This document shows, in pieces, positions 34,721 through 43,774 of a stretch of DNA of 64,000 bases. How positions within the stretch are numbered: the first letter of the stretch is position 1; every line of letters starts with the position of its first letter. The notes beneath the pieces are model-generated. The model was not told the origin of the DNA. It saw nothing but the letters and a program-made list of their open reading frames with translations, and did no database searches. This DNA comes from Virgibacillus_N oceani_A. Lineage in GTDB: Bacteria > Bacillota > Bacilli > Bacillales > Amphibacillaceae. The stretch lies in the NCBI GenBank assembly GCA_041521345.1, contig JBGOHB010000003.1, one strand, 5' to 3'. Both the position numbers and the translations under genes were made by a program.

Positions 34721-36100
34721 ATGTCTAATGTACTATCTTACTTAAAAGCGGTTTTGGCGATGGAAGATGACGCTGTCACGATTATCGATAAAGAAAAGCA
34801 GGTGCTTTTTTGGAATGAGACGGCAGTCAAAACATACAGTGTAAAGCAGGAAGAGATACTCCATAAGCCGATCATGAATTTTTTCCACAGTGAGGATTTA
34901 GTTGTGCTGCAAGTGCTGGAATCCAAAGAGGAAGTGCGGAATGAATACCACCGCCCAAGGCAGGATAAACATGTGGTGATCAATGCGGCTCCTGTTTTCA
35001 ATAAAGATAATGAACTAATGGGAGCTGTCTCGGTTGAACGGGATATTACACAAATTGTAAAGCTAAATGCCAATTTGGAGAGTACTTCTGCAGAACTGAA
35101 TGAATTACGGCAAAAAGTGCATATGACGAATGAGGAGAATCCTTTTGTTCATTTGAAGGGCAAAAGCAGTGCACTCCAGCAAACCATTCAGATGGCGAGA
35201 AAAGCTGCAAAGACGGATGCCACCACATTAGTTCTTGGTGAAAGTGGTACTGGGAAGGAAATTTGCGCGCGTGCCATTCATGAAGCGAGTGACCGCAGTG
35301 ATGGGCCATTTATACCGGTTAACTGCGGAGCGATTCCTCAAGCTTTATTTGAGAGTGAACTATTTGGGTATGAAGGCGGTACATTCACTGGTGCCGAGAA
35401 AAATGGGAAGGCGGGGAAGCTGGAGCTGGCTGATGGCGGCACGCTGTTTCTCGATGAGGTCGGCGAGCTTCCGCTGGAAATGCAGGTGAAGCTGCTGCGT
35501 GTTTTGCAGGAAGAAACGCTCTACCGAATTGGTGATTCAAAGGGGCGAAAAATTGATGTCCGGTTCGTCGCTGCAACAAATCAGAACTTAAAACGATTAA
35601 TGGAAGAAAAACAGTTTCGCTCGGATTTATATTATCGTTTAAATGTGATTCAATTAACGATGCCGCCGCTCCGAAATCGTATAGAGGATATTCCGGAACT
35701 GGCTCAGGACTTTTTAAAACAGTTTGCCTTAAGGTATCAGGTTCCTGCCCCGGAGATAGAAGGGGAGGCGTTAAAGTTTTTGCTTGAATACGGTTGGCCA
35801 GGGAATGTACGCGAGTTGCGAAACTTTATGGAGCGGATTATTATTTTATCGGAAAAACCATTTATTACAAAAACGGACATGCTCACTTTTTTTCCAAATG
35901 CCGGCTGGAAAGAGGAAAAGACGGTGGACAACCTGGGAGATCACCGTACACCCCCCTTGCCAGAGGAAAAAGAAAATCTGGAAAAACAGCAAATTGAAGA
36001 TATGCTCCTGAGAACAAACGGAAACAAATCATTGGCCGCTAAAAAACTCGGTATCTCAAGAATGACGCTTTATAATAAACTGCGGAAATATGAAGGGTAA
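34721..36100 (+). CDS. putR: Sigma-54-dependent transcriptional activator of the proline operon
   Basis: A 459-residue enhancer-binding protein. The PAS domain (residues 8-115; ITIIDKEKQVLFWNETAV-like and AAPVFNKDNELMGAVSVERD) presumably senses proline or a related ligand. Then come a coiled linker, the AAA+ domain (GESGTGKE Walker A; GGTLFLDEVGELP Walker B) and a Fis-type HTH at the C-terminus (GNKSLAAKKLGISRMTLYNK). The sigma-54 contact loop reads GGTFTGA instead of GAFTGA. ATG 34721 is chosen because PAS homology begins soon after it; its ribosome site GCGGGTG is weak. Divergence from the put genes and the SigL promoter between them make it their activator, like B. subtilis PutR/RocR. A strong terminator follows. 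Confidence 0.92.
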   Translation: MSNVLSYLKAVLAMEDDAVTIIDKEKQVLFWNETAVKTYSVKQEEILHKPIMNFFHSEDLVVLQVLESKEEVRNEYHRPRQDKHVVINAAPVFNKDNELMGAVSVERDITQIVKLNANLESTSAELNELRQKVHMTNEENPFVHLKGKSSALQQTIQMARKAAKTDATTLVLGESGTGKEICARAIHEASDRSDGPFIPVNCGAIPQALFESELFGYEGGTFTGAEKNGKAGKLELADGGTLFLDEVGELPLEMQVKLLRVLQEETLYRIGDSKGRKIDVRFVAATNQNLKRLMEEKQFRSDLYYRLNVIQLTMPPLRNRIEDIPELAQDFLKQFALRYQVPAPEIEGEALKFLLEYGWPGNVRELRNFMERIIILSEKPFITKTDMLTFFPNAGWKEEKTVDNLGDHRTPPLPEEKENLEKQQIEDMLLRTNGNKSLAAKKLGISRMTLYNKLRKYEG

Positions 36101-36148
36101 ACACGGGGATGGTTCTTAAGTGAACAACCGGAAGTTTTGCGAAAAAAA

Positions 36149-36182
36149 GGCACTATGAGCATCTTTTATCGCTCATTGTGCC
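36149..36182 (+). terminator. Terminator of the activator gene
   Basis: GGCACTATGAGC (36149-36160) pairs with GCTCATTGTGCC (36171-36182) with one T-T mismatch, followed by TTTTTCTTTTTC. Confidence 0.92.
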
Positions 36183-36483
36183 TTTTTCTTTTTCTACGCA
36201 ATTACTCATCCGCAAAATTTTTGGTTGCCCAAGAATAATGAAATCGCTTCCTGGGTATAAATTTTAATTTTTAGCTATTTGTCATAAAATAAATTGAGCA
36301 GGATTTTTATGCTATTTCTGGATTTTGCCGCGAGCAATTTCTTTTTTCATTTGTTTCATTGGATGATATCAAAGAAAGCGTGCAGATGAAAAATGCACAG
36401 TGCTGGCTTCCTGAGTGGGAACCGGGACGAAGATGTTATATTGTTATTATGCCAAAAATCATTTCACACGAGCTCAAATATAA
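36183..36483. other. 301-base gap without a recognised gene
   Basis: Short AT-rich frames only; no repeat, RNA or promoter of note was seen. Confidence 0.4.
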
Positions 36484-37035
36484 TTAATCTTTGCGACTTA
36501 CACCGTTCGGCGAATAGGATGGTGGTGTTATCAGCCAGCCGCGTTTGCGCATAACAGTTTTTACTTTAAAGCCGAATTGTGCCTTCTCTCCAAGAAATTT
36601 TAACCACAAAACTCCCATATCACTACGAGTTGATTGGCTCATGTTTGTGGATGCCAAAACGATATTGGAGGCAATTTTTATGGAAATAAAGTTTGCTATC
36701 TCAAAGTCGGTCATTTTAGTGCCGGGTGGTATTGAGTTGGAATCGGCTTTCGGTTTGTGCTCAGAAGTATTGCCGAGAGGCACCCCTTCATCTATCATGT
36801 ATTTCTCCAGTTGTTTTAATTGGGATTCACCCAGTTTTTTTGATTCCTGCAGAAGTTCTGTTAAATCTTTATCAAAAGTCGTATTTAATCCGATTTCTAA
36901 TGCGGGAATTTCTTCATGTAATGCAGCTATGTATAACCAGCACCCATAAGCCTCACCAATATGCAGCGGGGGTTTCGGTTCTTTATCTACCGTTGTTTTT
37001 ACAAAATCGGCAATGTTTTCAAAGATATTTGTCAT
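36484..37035 (-). CDS. DUF3231-family protein, single-repeat form
   Basis: A 183-residue soluble helical protein. HIGEAYGCWLYIAALHEEIP at the N-terminus and an N-S-M-type helix near residues 115-145 (DFEIANFISIKIASNIVLAS) match one half of the longer DUF3231 protein at 17798-18811. Function unknown; the family is typical of Bacillus-type spore formers. It is transcribed divergently from the TraB gene. The start follows CCGAGGTGTAATGA. Confidence 0.8.
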   Translation of the reverse strand: MTNIFENIADFVKTTVDKEPKPPLHIGEAYGCWLYIAALHEEIPALEIGLNTTFDKDLTELLQESKKLGESQLKQLEKYMIDEGVPLGNTSEHKPKADSNSIPPGTKMTDFEIANFISIKIASNIVLASTNMSQSTRSDMGVLWLKFLGEKAQFGFKVKTVMRKRGWLITPPSYSPNGVSRKD

Positions 37036-37230
37036 TCATTACACCTCGGAAAAATATATTTGCGTTTAATTTCCCCATTTTGCTTATTATTTATGCTGGC
37101 TAACGAGAAAAAATATGAATTTACCTATTAAAAGAAAAAATCCTATTCAACCAGGGGATAGTAGTTTATGATGTATATAGGAAGAATTTTTACTTAAACT
37201 AAGATAGGAAATATAAAGGGAATGGAATAC

Positions 37231-38397
37231 ATGACAGAAGAAAACGTTTCACGATTGTATATAGATGGCAAAAAAATTATATTGATCGGAACAGCGCATG
37301 TCTCCAAGCATAGTGCTGAAGAAGTGAAGCAAGTGATTGATGAGGAAAAGCCGGATGCGGTCTGTGTGGAGCTGGATGAGCAGCGGTACCAGTCGATTAA
37401 GGATGATAATCGCTGGAGAAACATGGATATATTTAAGGTGATTAAGGAAAAGAAGTCGACGTTATTATTAATGAACCTGGCTATTTCTTCCTTTCAGAAA
37501 CGGATGGCCAAGCAATTCGGCATCAGCCCGGGCCAGGAAATGATTCAGGGAATTGAATCTGCAGAAGAACATGGTGCTGAACTGGTGCTGGCGGACAGAA
37601 ATATACAAATTACCTTTTCCCGGATTTGGCACAGTATTGGTGTAAAAGGGAAAGCAATTTTGCTGACACAGGTGATCGCCAGTATTTTCAGCAAGGAAAC
37701 CATTTCCGAGGAAGAACTTGAAAAAATGAAGAAGCAGGATACGATCAATTCAGTGCTCAATGAGTTTACGGAGCATTTTCCGAAATTAAAGAAACCGCTG
37801 ATTGATGAGCGGGATCAGTATTTAGCGCAGAAAATTAAAAAAGCTCCCGGGGATAAGATTGTTGCGGTACTCGGGGCAGCGCATGTTCCGGGAATAAAAG
37901 AGGAGATTAGAAAGGAAAATGATTTAACCCGGTTAAATCAAACGCCACCTAAATCAAAGTGGCCAAAAGTCATTGGCTGGTCAATTCCTATCCTTATTTT
38001 AGCGATTATCGCTTATACGTTTTATGCCAACCCGTCTGCGGGCTTATACCAGGTAATCAGCTGGCTTTTATGGAATGGATCTTTATCTGCATTAGGGGCG
38101 GCTATTGCATGGGCACACCCGCTTGCGATTATTACCGCCTTTCTTATGGCTCCTTTTACTTCACTGAATCCCTTGCTGGCAGCTGGCTGGTTTGCAGGAA
38201 TTGTACAAGCGTACTTGAAAAAACCGTATGTTAGTGATTTCGAAAGTTTATCGGATGATGTGCAGAGTGTGAAGGGGTTTTGGCATAACAAAGTAACGAG
38301 GGTGTTGCTTGTCGTTATATTGGCAAACCTGGGAAGTTCGCTCGGAACGCTGATTGGAGGCGGAGACGTTATCCGGATTTTTATACAAAATTTATAA
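37231..38397 (+). CDS. TraB/PrgY-family membrane protein
   Basis: A 388-residue protein. The soluble N-terminal domain has the conserved IGTAHVSKHSAEEV and a later LGAAHVPGI, plus CVELDEQR. These are the GxxH and E elements of the TraB/Tiki-like fold, which includes metal-dependent proteases. Residues 245-388 contain four membrane segments, with AWAHPLAIITAFLMAPFTS among them. TraB/PrgY proteins in enterococci dampen pheromone signals; chromosomal homologues like this are of unknown role. ATG 37231 is preferred over 37222 because of AAAGGG spacing. Confidence 0.9.
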   Translation: MTEENVSRLYIDGKKIILIGTAHVSKHSAEEVKQVIDEEKPDAVCVELDEQRYQSIKDDNRWRNMDIFKVIKEKKSTLLLMNLAISSFQKRMAKQFGISPGQEMIQGIESAEEHGAELVLADRNIQITFSRIWHSIGVKGKAILLTQVIASIFSKETISEEELEKMKKQDTINSVLNEFTEHFPKLKKPLIDERDQYLAQKIKKAPGDKIVAVLGAAHVPGIKEEIRKENDLTRLNQTPPKSKWPKVIGWSIPILILAIIAYTFYANPSAGLYQVISWLLWNGSLSALGAAIAWAHPLAIITAFLMAPFTSLNPLLAAGWFAGIVQAYLKKPYVSDFESLSDDVQSVKGFWHNKVTRVLLVVILANLGSSLGTLIGGGDVIRIFIQNL

Positions 38398-38410
38398 GCT
38401 TCATATGAAG

Positions 38411-38442
38411 ACTGTCAGGAGATACTGCTCCGGCAGTTTTTT
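38411..38442 (+). terminator. Terminator of the traB-like gene
   Basis: ACTGTCAGGAG (38411-38421) pairs with CTCCGGCAGT (38428-38437) with a one-base bulge and one wobble, then TTTTT. Confidence 0.8.
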
Positions 38443-38470
38443 AATTGCTAACGAAATAATAAAATAGAGA

Positions 38471-38551
38471 TAATTCCTCGTCATTCGGCAATTTATAAGC
38501 TGTATAAGTGACCGAGTGAGTTAATTTCTCCTTGTTCGGTAGTTTATAGGC
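38471..38551. repeat. Two 30-base imperfect direct repeats
   Basis: Units at 38471-38500 and 38522-38551 agree at about 23 of 30 positions. They share TAATT-CTC, TTCGG and TTTATA-GC. They lie in the 397-base gap between the traB-like gene and prkA. Confidence 0.6.
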
Positions 38552-38666
38552 CTAATGAGTAGAAGAAAGAAGAATTTTCTTCCTCGATCTGTTAATGCTG
38601 ATTTGGCGTGTTTCCCGACTTATTAAGCGATACGCTACCAGCTGCAAGTTATTGCCAAAAATGGGT

Positions 38667-38697
38667 CTGAAACAGAAGAACCGCCCCTCTGTTTCAG
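38667..38697. repeat. Palindromic repeat with CTGAAACAGA arms
   Basis: CTGAAACAGA (38667-38676) pairs perfectly with TCTGTTTCAG (38688-38697). The loop includes AGAACCGCC. A closely related sequence occupies 54235-54262. Confidence 0.7.
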
Positions 38698-38794
38698 CGG
38701 GATAGAGGGTCAGGCTCTCTGTCTCGCTTTATGCATTTGTATTTCATGTCCTGCATATGATGGATAGAAACCGCGATCAGATGGAGGGTATGAA

Positions 38795-40690
38795 ATGGAT
38801 ATTTTAGAAAAGGTAAAGAGTCACCGTGAAGAGGAAGAGCGACTGCAGTGGGAAGGATCGTTCGCGGCGTATTTAGAGATTGTAAAAGAAAGACCGGAAG
38901 TTGCCCAGACTGCGCATTCCCGGGTTTACAATATGATCAAAAGCTCAGGACTGACCGAGCGGGACGGGAAAAAGATGTATGAATTTTTTGGTGAAGAGAT
39001 TTTTGGACTGGAAGAAGCAATTGAAAAATTGGTGGAGGAATATTTTCATCCGGCCGCGAAACGGCTGGATGTCAGGAAACGAATTTTATTATTAATGGGG
39101 CCGGTGAGCGGCGGCAAATCCACGATTGTGACGATGCTGAAGCGCGGCCTTGAACAGTATTCCAGGACTGATGAAGGCGCGGTATATGCAATTAAAGGCT
39201 GTCCGATGCATGAGGACCCGCTCCATCTCATTCCGACTCATTTACGAGAAGATTTTTTTGGACATTATGGCATTCGAATTGAAGGAAATCTGTCTCCGCT
39301 AAATACGATGCGGCTGGAGAAGGAATATGGTGGAAAAATTGAAGATGTGCAAGTAGAACGCATTTTTTTCAATGAGGATAAACGGGTTGGAATCGGCACG
39401 TTCAGTCCGTCGGATCCAAAATCACAGGATATTGCCGATTTGACAGGAAGCATTGATTTTTCCACGATCAGTGAATTTGGTTCTGAATCTGATCCGCGTG
39501 CTTACCGGTTTGATGGGGAATTGAATAAAGCTAACCGCGGGATGATGGAGTTTCAAGAGATGCTGAAATGTGATGAGAAATTCCTCTGGCATTTGTTGTC
39601 GCTGACACAGGAAGGGAATTTTAAAGCGGGCAGGTTTGCGCTCATCAGCGCGGATGAGCTTATTGTAGCCCATTCAAACGAAGCTGAGTACCGTTCCTTT
39701 ATTGCCAATAAAAAAAATGAAGCACTTCATTCCCGAATTATCGTCATGCCTATTCCATATAATTTGAAGGTCAGTGAGGAAGAACGAATCTATCAGAAGA
39801 TGATTAATGAAAGTGATATGGCTGATGTGCATATTGCGCCGCATGCCCTGCGGGTGGCAGCGATTTTTTCCGTTTTAACGAGGCTGAAGGATTCCAAGAA
39901 GCAGGGCGTCGACCTTGTCAAAAAGATGCGCTTGTATGACGGGGAAAATGTGGAAGAGTTTAACCAGCTGGATATCGATGAACTGCGGAAAGAGTTTCCT
40001 GTAGAAGGGATGGAAGGGATCGACCCGAGATATGTGATCAACCGAATATCGTCTGCAATTATTCGTAAGGAAGTAAAGTCGATTAACGCGCTGGATGTGC
40101 TGCGTTCACTGAAGGATGGGCTTGATCAGCATCCTTCTATCTCTGAAGAGGATAAGGAAAATTATACAAACTATATTTCCGTTGCCCGAAAAGAATACGA
40201 CGAAATTGCGAAAAAAGAAGTGCAAAAAGCATTCGTCTATTCCTATGAAGAATCTGCGAGAACTTTAATGGATAACTATCTGGATAATGTGGAGGCATTT
40301 TGCAATAAAAATAAATTGAAAGACCCGCTGACCGGGGAAGAAATGAACCCGGATGAAAAGCTGATGCGCTCGATCGAGGAACAAATCGGAATTTCGGAAA
40401 ATGCTAAGCGTGCTTTCAGAGAGGAAATTCTCATCCGTATTTCTGCCTATGCAAGGAAAGGCAAGCGATTTGAATATAATTCCCACGAACGGCTAAGAGA
40501 AGCAATCCAGAAAAAACTGTTTGCCGATCTCAAAGATGTGGTCAAAATTACCACCACATCGAAGACACCCGACGAATCCCAATTGAAGAAAATTAATGAA
40601 GTGATTGCGAGATTAATAGACGAACACGGGTATAATTCGGTATCGGCCAATGAATTACTACGGTATGTGGGAAGTTTATTGAACAGGTAA
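38795..40690 (+). CDS. prkA: PrkA AAA+ protein (serine protein kinase family)
   Basis: A 631-residue protein, the same length as B. subtilis PrkA. The AAA+ domain has GPVSGGKSTIVTMLK (Walker A, about residue 105) and the KGCPMHEDPLHLIP block. The C-terminal PrkA domain begins around residue 390 with DPRYVINRISSAI. It was described as a Ser/Thr kinase, and B. subtilis PrkA has been reported to have protease activity; it is expressed in sporulation and affects the sigma-K programme. Its usual partners YhbH and SpoVR are encoded further on. The ATG follows GGAGGGTATGAA. A SigE-like promoter (ATGCATTT then CATATGAT, about 38733-38762) is possible but weakly supported. Confidence 0.96.
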   Translation: MDILEKVKSHREEEERLQWEGSFAAYLEIVKERPEVAQTAHSRVYNMIKSSGLTERDGKKMYEFFGEEIFGLEEAIEKLVEEYFHPAAKRLDVRKRILLLMGPVSGGKSTIVTMLKRGLEQYSRTDEGAVYAIKGCPMHEDPLHLIPTHLREDFFGHYGIRIEGNLSPLNTMRLEKEYGGKIEDVQVERIFFNEDKRVGIGTFSPSDPKSQDIADLTGSIDFSTISEFGSESDPRAYRFDGELNKANRGMMEFQEMLKCDEKFLWHLLSLTQEGNFKAGRFALISADELIVAHSNEAEYRSFIANKKNEALHSRIIVMPIPYNLKVSEEERIYQKMINESDMADVHIAPHALRVAAIFSVLTRLKDSKKQGVDLVKKMRLYDGENVEEFNQLDIDELRKEFPVEGMEGIDPRYVINRISSAIIRKEVKSINALDVLRSLKDGLDQHPSISEEDKENYTNYISVARKEYDEIAKKEVQKAFVYSYEESARTLMDNYLDNVEAFCNKNKLKDPLTGEEMNPDEKLMRSIEEQIGISENAKRAFREEILIRISAYARKGKRFEYNSHERLREAIQKKLFADLKDVVKITTTSKTPDESQLKKINEVIARLIDEHGYNSVSANELLRYVGSLLNR

Positions 40691-40699
40691 CATAAACAT

Positions 40700-40728
40700 G
40701 GGACAGAGGGGCTCCTCGTCCCGTTTTT
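40700..40728 (+). terminator. Terminator of prkA
   Basis: GGGAC and GTCCC enclose GAGG and CCTC; TTTTTT follows at 40724. Confidence 0.88.
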
Positions 40729-40873
40729 TCATGGGAAGATCTACTTTGTGAAAGAAGTATCAACGATATACGAACTATTTGTGAAAATAATCACAAAAAG
40801 GTTTAAGTCATCAATGATCTGGTATATACTTTAGCTGACAGTAAAAATAATCTTCCAGGGAAGGTGCTAAATA

Positions 40874-41182
40874 TTGAAAGGAACAGCATTAGTAATAAAA
40901 AAGGATCATTCTGTAAAAATATTAGAGAATGTGGAGCATGGGGTATATAAAGAGCTGGTCAGCCAGAAACATGAGAAAACCCAACATTATACCATCGATA
41001 ATAAAAAAGTGGAATTAGGCCCGTTTACCAAAGTGGTTTGGTGTGAAGATAACATAGATGGAATTACGGCTACTAAAAGGAGAGCTGGGACGGACGGGTC
41101 CCAGCTCTTGTTTTTTTCAGTCGATATTAAGCACCTTCCATCATGTCCCGCCTGCGATAACCGAGGTAACCTATTACCATGA
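40874..41182 (+). CDS. Small protein of unknown function that reads into its own terminator
   Basis: From TTG 40874 (AAGGTG site upstream) the frame encodes about 70 plausible residues (KGTALVIKKDHSVKILENVE, later KKVELGPFTKVVWCEDN). It then passes through a strong terminator hairpin at 41081-41108 and ends only at 41182, inside the convergent permease gene. The real protein probably ended before the hairpin: a TAA exists in another frame at 41073-41075, so a 1-base change may have removed the natural stop. I do not recognise the family. It lies between prkA and the ABC exporter. Confidence 0.55.
   Translation: MKGTALVIKKDHSVKILENVEHGVYKELVSQKHEKTQHYTIDNKKVELGPFTKVVWCEDNIDGITATKRRAGTDGSQLLFFSVDIKHLPSCPACDNRGNLLP
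41081..41117. terminator. Strong bidirectional terminator before the ABC permease 3' end
   Basis: AGAGCTGGGAC (41081-41091) pairs perfectly with GTCCCAGCTCT (41098-41108) around a 6-base loop, followed by TGTTTTTTT. Confidence 0.92.
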
Positions 41183-42746
41183 AAGCAATGCTAATCAAAG
41201 TTATTGTAATAAAAACCGGGGCATCGAAATTCTCCATTGGCATTCGTGGAACCCAGCTTTGAATCGCTGTTTTGGAGAACCATTCCGGCAGATTCAAAAT
41301 ACCTTCAAAGTAGTTTAACATAAAGGAATAGCCAAGATAAACATAAACTATTTTACCCAGTTTCGGCGACCAGCCGAGGGCTAAAGCTGCCAGCCCGGTA
41401 AAGAATAATACTGCTGGCAGGAAATTGTAGCCGGCAGCAAAGAAATCAGCCATCCCCATCGCAGCATCATCCCCCATGAAGGAAATTGCAGCCCCGCCAA
41501 GCCCGCTTACAGCTAATAAAATTCCCATGAAACCTGCAAAAACCGCTAAGCCAATACTGGTCCAATAAAGTTTGCCGCGCGTCACTTTTGTGGCCTGAAT
41601 CTGACTTAGGTGCAAACGGCTTTCTGCAGAAAAAAGTTTATTTACAATGGCAATCGGTAAAATGGAAACCAAACTAATCATGACCATCATAATGGTGCCA
41701 GTGAATGACGCTTCAATGGAAACACCTGATTGCGAAAACATCTGCTTCATCATTTCGTTACTTTCAAGGAAGGTCTGCATATCTCCATAAATCGACCCAT
41801 AGGCAGCTCCCATAATAACAAAGCCAATAAACCAGCTTATCATCACACCTTTGTTAATCCTGGTAAATAAACCATGAACAGACAATAAGGATTTTTTAGC
41901 GTTCTCCCTGCCTTCTCTTTCAGGGACATAACCTGCTCCCATATCCCGTCTGCCTTCAAGGATAAAAGCAATGACCATGACGACTGCACTGAATATTAGG
42001 GCGAAAATAAGTGGAAACCAGTTATTTTCCGTAAAAGGATACGTTAAATAAGTCCACCCCATTGGATTAAACATGGATAAATCAACATGGGAGACATCTG
42101 TTCCGGCACGAATAATATATAATAACCCGACAATGCCAAGTGATGAGCCTGTTGCAGCTGATGAACTCGGCATGATTTGAGCCATGAAGAGACCAAGCAC
42201 CGCACCAGTCATTCCAGCAAATCCAATGGATGCCCCAAATAAAAATGATCCTTCCATCGTAATCGTTTCAGCGCCAAAACTCATCATCACGCCGCTGATA
42301 AAAATGGCTAAGACGACATTAATGAGAACCGTTTCCATCACCGTAGCAAGAGAATTTGCCTGACGACCTATCTGAAACGAACGCACAAGTTCTGTTAGAC
42401 CCAGATCCTCTTCTTTTCGCGTATGGCCGACTACATGCAGGATAGAAATAATCATTGCGAACAACCCGCAGAATAACAACATTTCATGGGCATACATTGC
42501 GCCTAATGTATAATCTGCTGCAGATTCGACTGGTGTGGGGCCAACCATGGATATCATCGCAGGATTTTGTAAGGTTTCATACATCCCCACCAAACCTTGC
42601 CCTTTGGCAATCTCTTTAAAAGCCGGAATAAAAGCAGCTGAAAACAAACCAATTCCTAAAACCCAAACAATTATTTTTTTCCAATCACGTTTTAAATATT
42701 GTAAAAACAACAGATCCCAACGTGCAAACTTTTCCTTCATCCTCAT
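41127..42746 (-). CDS. ABC exporter permease (ABC-2 type, about 12 helices)
   Basis: A 539-residue permease with two blocks of six helices, which suggests an internally duplicated or fused ABC-2 domain. The N-terminus LLFLQYLKRDWKKIIVWVLG and the second-half repeat (MISWFIGFVIMGAAYGSIYGD) both show it. It resembles the permeases of tetronasin-type polyketide or lipid exporters encoded with a TetR gene. Its start (ATG 42746, AAAGGGG site) is 17 bases past the ATPase stop. The operon runs TetR, ATPase, permease on the minus strand, with 129 bases between the TetR and ATPase genes. The substrate is unknown. Confidence 0.9.
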   Translation of the reverse strand: MRMKEKFARWDLLFLQYLKRDWKKIIVWVLGIGLFSAAFIPAFKEIAKGQGLVGMYETLQNPAMISMVGPTPVESAADYTLGAMYAHEMLLFCGLFAMIISILHVVGHTRKEEDLGLTELVRSFQIGRQANSLATVMETVLINVVLAIFISGVMMSFGAETITMEGSFLFGASIGFAGMTGAVLGLFMAQIMPSSSAATGSSLGIVGLLYIIRAGTDVSHVDLSMFNPMGWTYLTYPFTENNWFPLIFALIFSAVVMVIAFILEGRRDMGAGYVPEREGRENAKKSLLSVHGLFTRINKGVMISWFIGFVIMGAAYGSIYGDMQTFLESNEMMKQMFSQSGVSIEASFTGTIMMVMISLVSILPIAIVNKLFSAESRLHLSQIQATKVTRGKLYWTSIGLAVFAGFMGILLAVSGLGGAAISFMGDDAAMGMADFFAAGYNFLPAVLFFTGLAALALGWSPKLGKIVYVYLGYSFMLNYFEGILNLPEWFSKTAIQSWVPRMPMENFDAPVFITITLISIAFMVIGYLGYRRRDMMEGA

Positions 42747-42763
42747 TCAACCCCTTTCAGTGC

Positions 42764-43645
42764 TTAGCCTTCATAATGACGCATGAATAAATCTTCTAGT
42801 GTTGGTGGTGAAGATTCAAACTTTTTAACACCTAGTTTGCTTGCCTCCATTAAAATCTCATTAAGGTATTGATTATCCGCGGAAAACGTCGCTTGTGCCC
42901 CTTTTTGCTGGAAATCAAATACGCCATTTACATCGGCCATTTCCGCCACATTATTTTCTGTTTCCAATGTTACAGTAGAACGGGTTAAATAACGCAATTC
43001 ATCAAGGGTACCAGTCTCCACAATTTCACCTTGGCGAATGATGACAACCTTATCAGCAAGGCGTTCCACTTCGCTTAATATATGAGAGGAAAGCAGAATA
43101 GACTTACCTGATTCTTTGATTTTCTCTACTTCTTCCTGGAAAATCGCTTCCATTAAAGGGTCAAGACCTGAGGTTGGTTCATCAAAAATATATAAATCCG
43201 AGTCAACAGATAAAGCTGCGATCAATCCGACTTTTTGACGATTTCCCTTCGAATATGTTTTCGCTTTTTTCTTGGGATCCAATTCAAACCGCTTCATCAA
43301 ATAATCGCGTTTTTGCTTGTCACCGCCACCATGCAATTTAAGAAACAAATCAATGATTTCCCCGCCTGTCAAACCCCCCCATAAATTAACATCACCAGGA
43401 ACATAAGAAATGCGTTTATGAATTTCAAGGCTATCATCCCAGACGTCCTTGCCGAATATTTCCGCACTGCCGGCATTCCGTCTGATAATCCCCAATAAAA
43501 TGCGAATCGTTGTAGATTTACCAGATCCATTCGGGCCAATAAAGCCGACAACTTCTCCAGGTTCTACAGTAAATGTCACATTACTTAAGGCTTGGAACTT
43601 ACCGAATTTCTTTTGTACACCTTGCACCTTCACCATTTCTGTCAT
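42764..43645 (-). CDS. ABC transporter ATP-binding protein
   Basis: A 293-residue ATPase. Walker A is GPNGSGKST (about residue 37), the signature is degenerate (YSKGNRQKV in place of LSGGQ), Walker B is LYIFDEPTSGLD, and the H-loop is SSHILSE. The C-terminal extension ends in SPPTLEDLFMRHYEG, typical of drug- or bacteriocin-type exporters. It works with the permease encoded just downstream. ATG 43645 has AGGGAG at 9-base spacing. Confidence 0.95.
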   Translation of the reverse strand: MTEMVKVQGVQKKFGKFQALSNVTFTVEPGEVVGFIGPNGSGKSTTIRILLGIIRRNAGSAEIFGKDVWDDSLEIHKRISYVPGDVNLWGGLTGGEIIDLFLKLHGGGDKQKRDYLMKRFELDPKKKAKTYSKGNRQKVGLIAALSVDSDLYIFDEPTSGLDPLMEAIFQEEVEKIKESGKSILLSSHILSEVERLADKVVIIRQGEIVETGTLDELRYLTRSTVTLETENNVAEMADVNGVFDFQQKGAQATFSADNQYLNEILMEASKLGVKKFESSPPTLEDLFMRHYEG

Positions 43646-43774
43646 AACACTACACTCCCTTTTTAAAATTTGACATCATGTTCTAACCGACGTTTAAATT
43701 CCCCGATACTTTCATTTATAGATGAATCAATTCCAATTATTCTATAATTTCTTTCATACTAAACTGCTTTAGCA

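Noticed and set aside
38398..38794. T-box or other riboswitch before prkA
   Set aside because: No T-box or known aptamer core; the structure comes from direct and inverted repeats.
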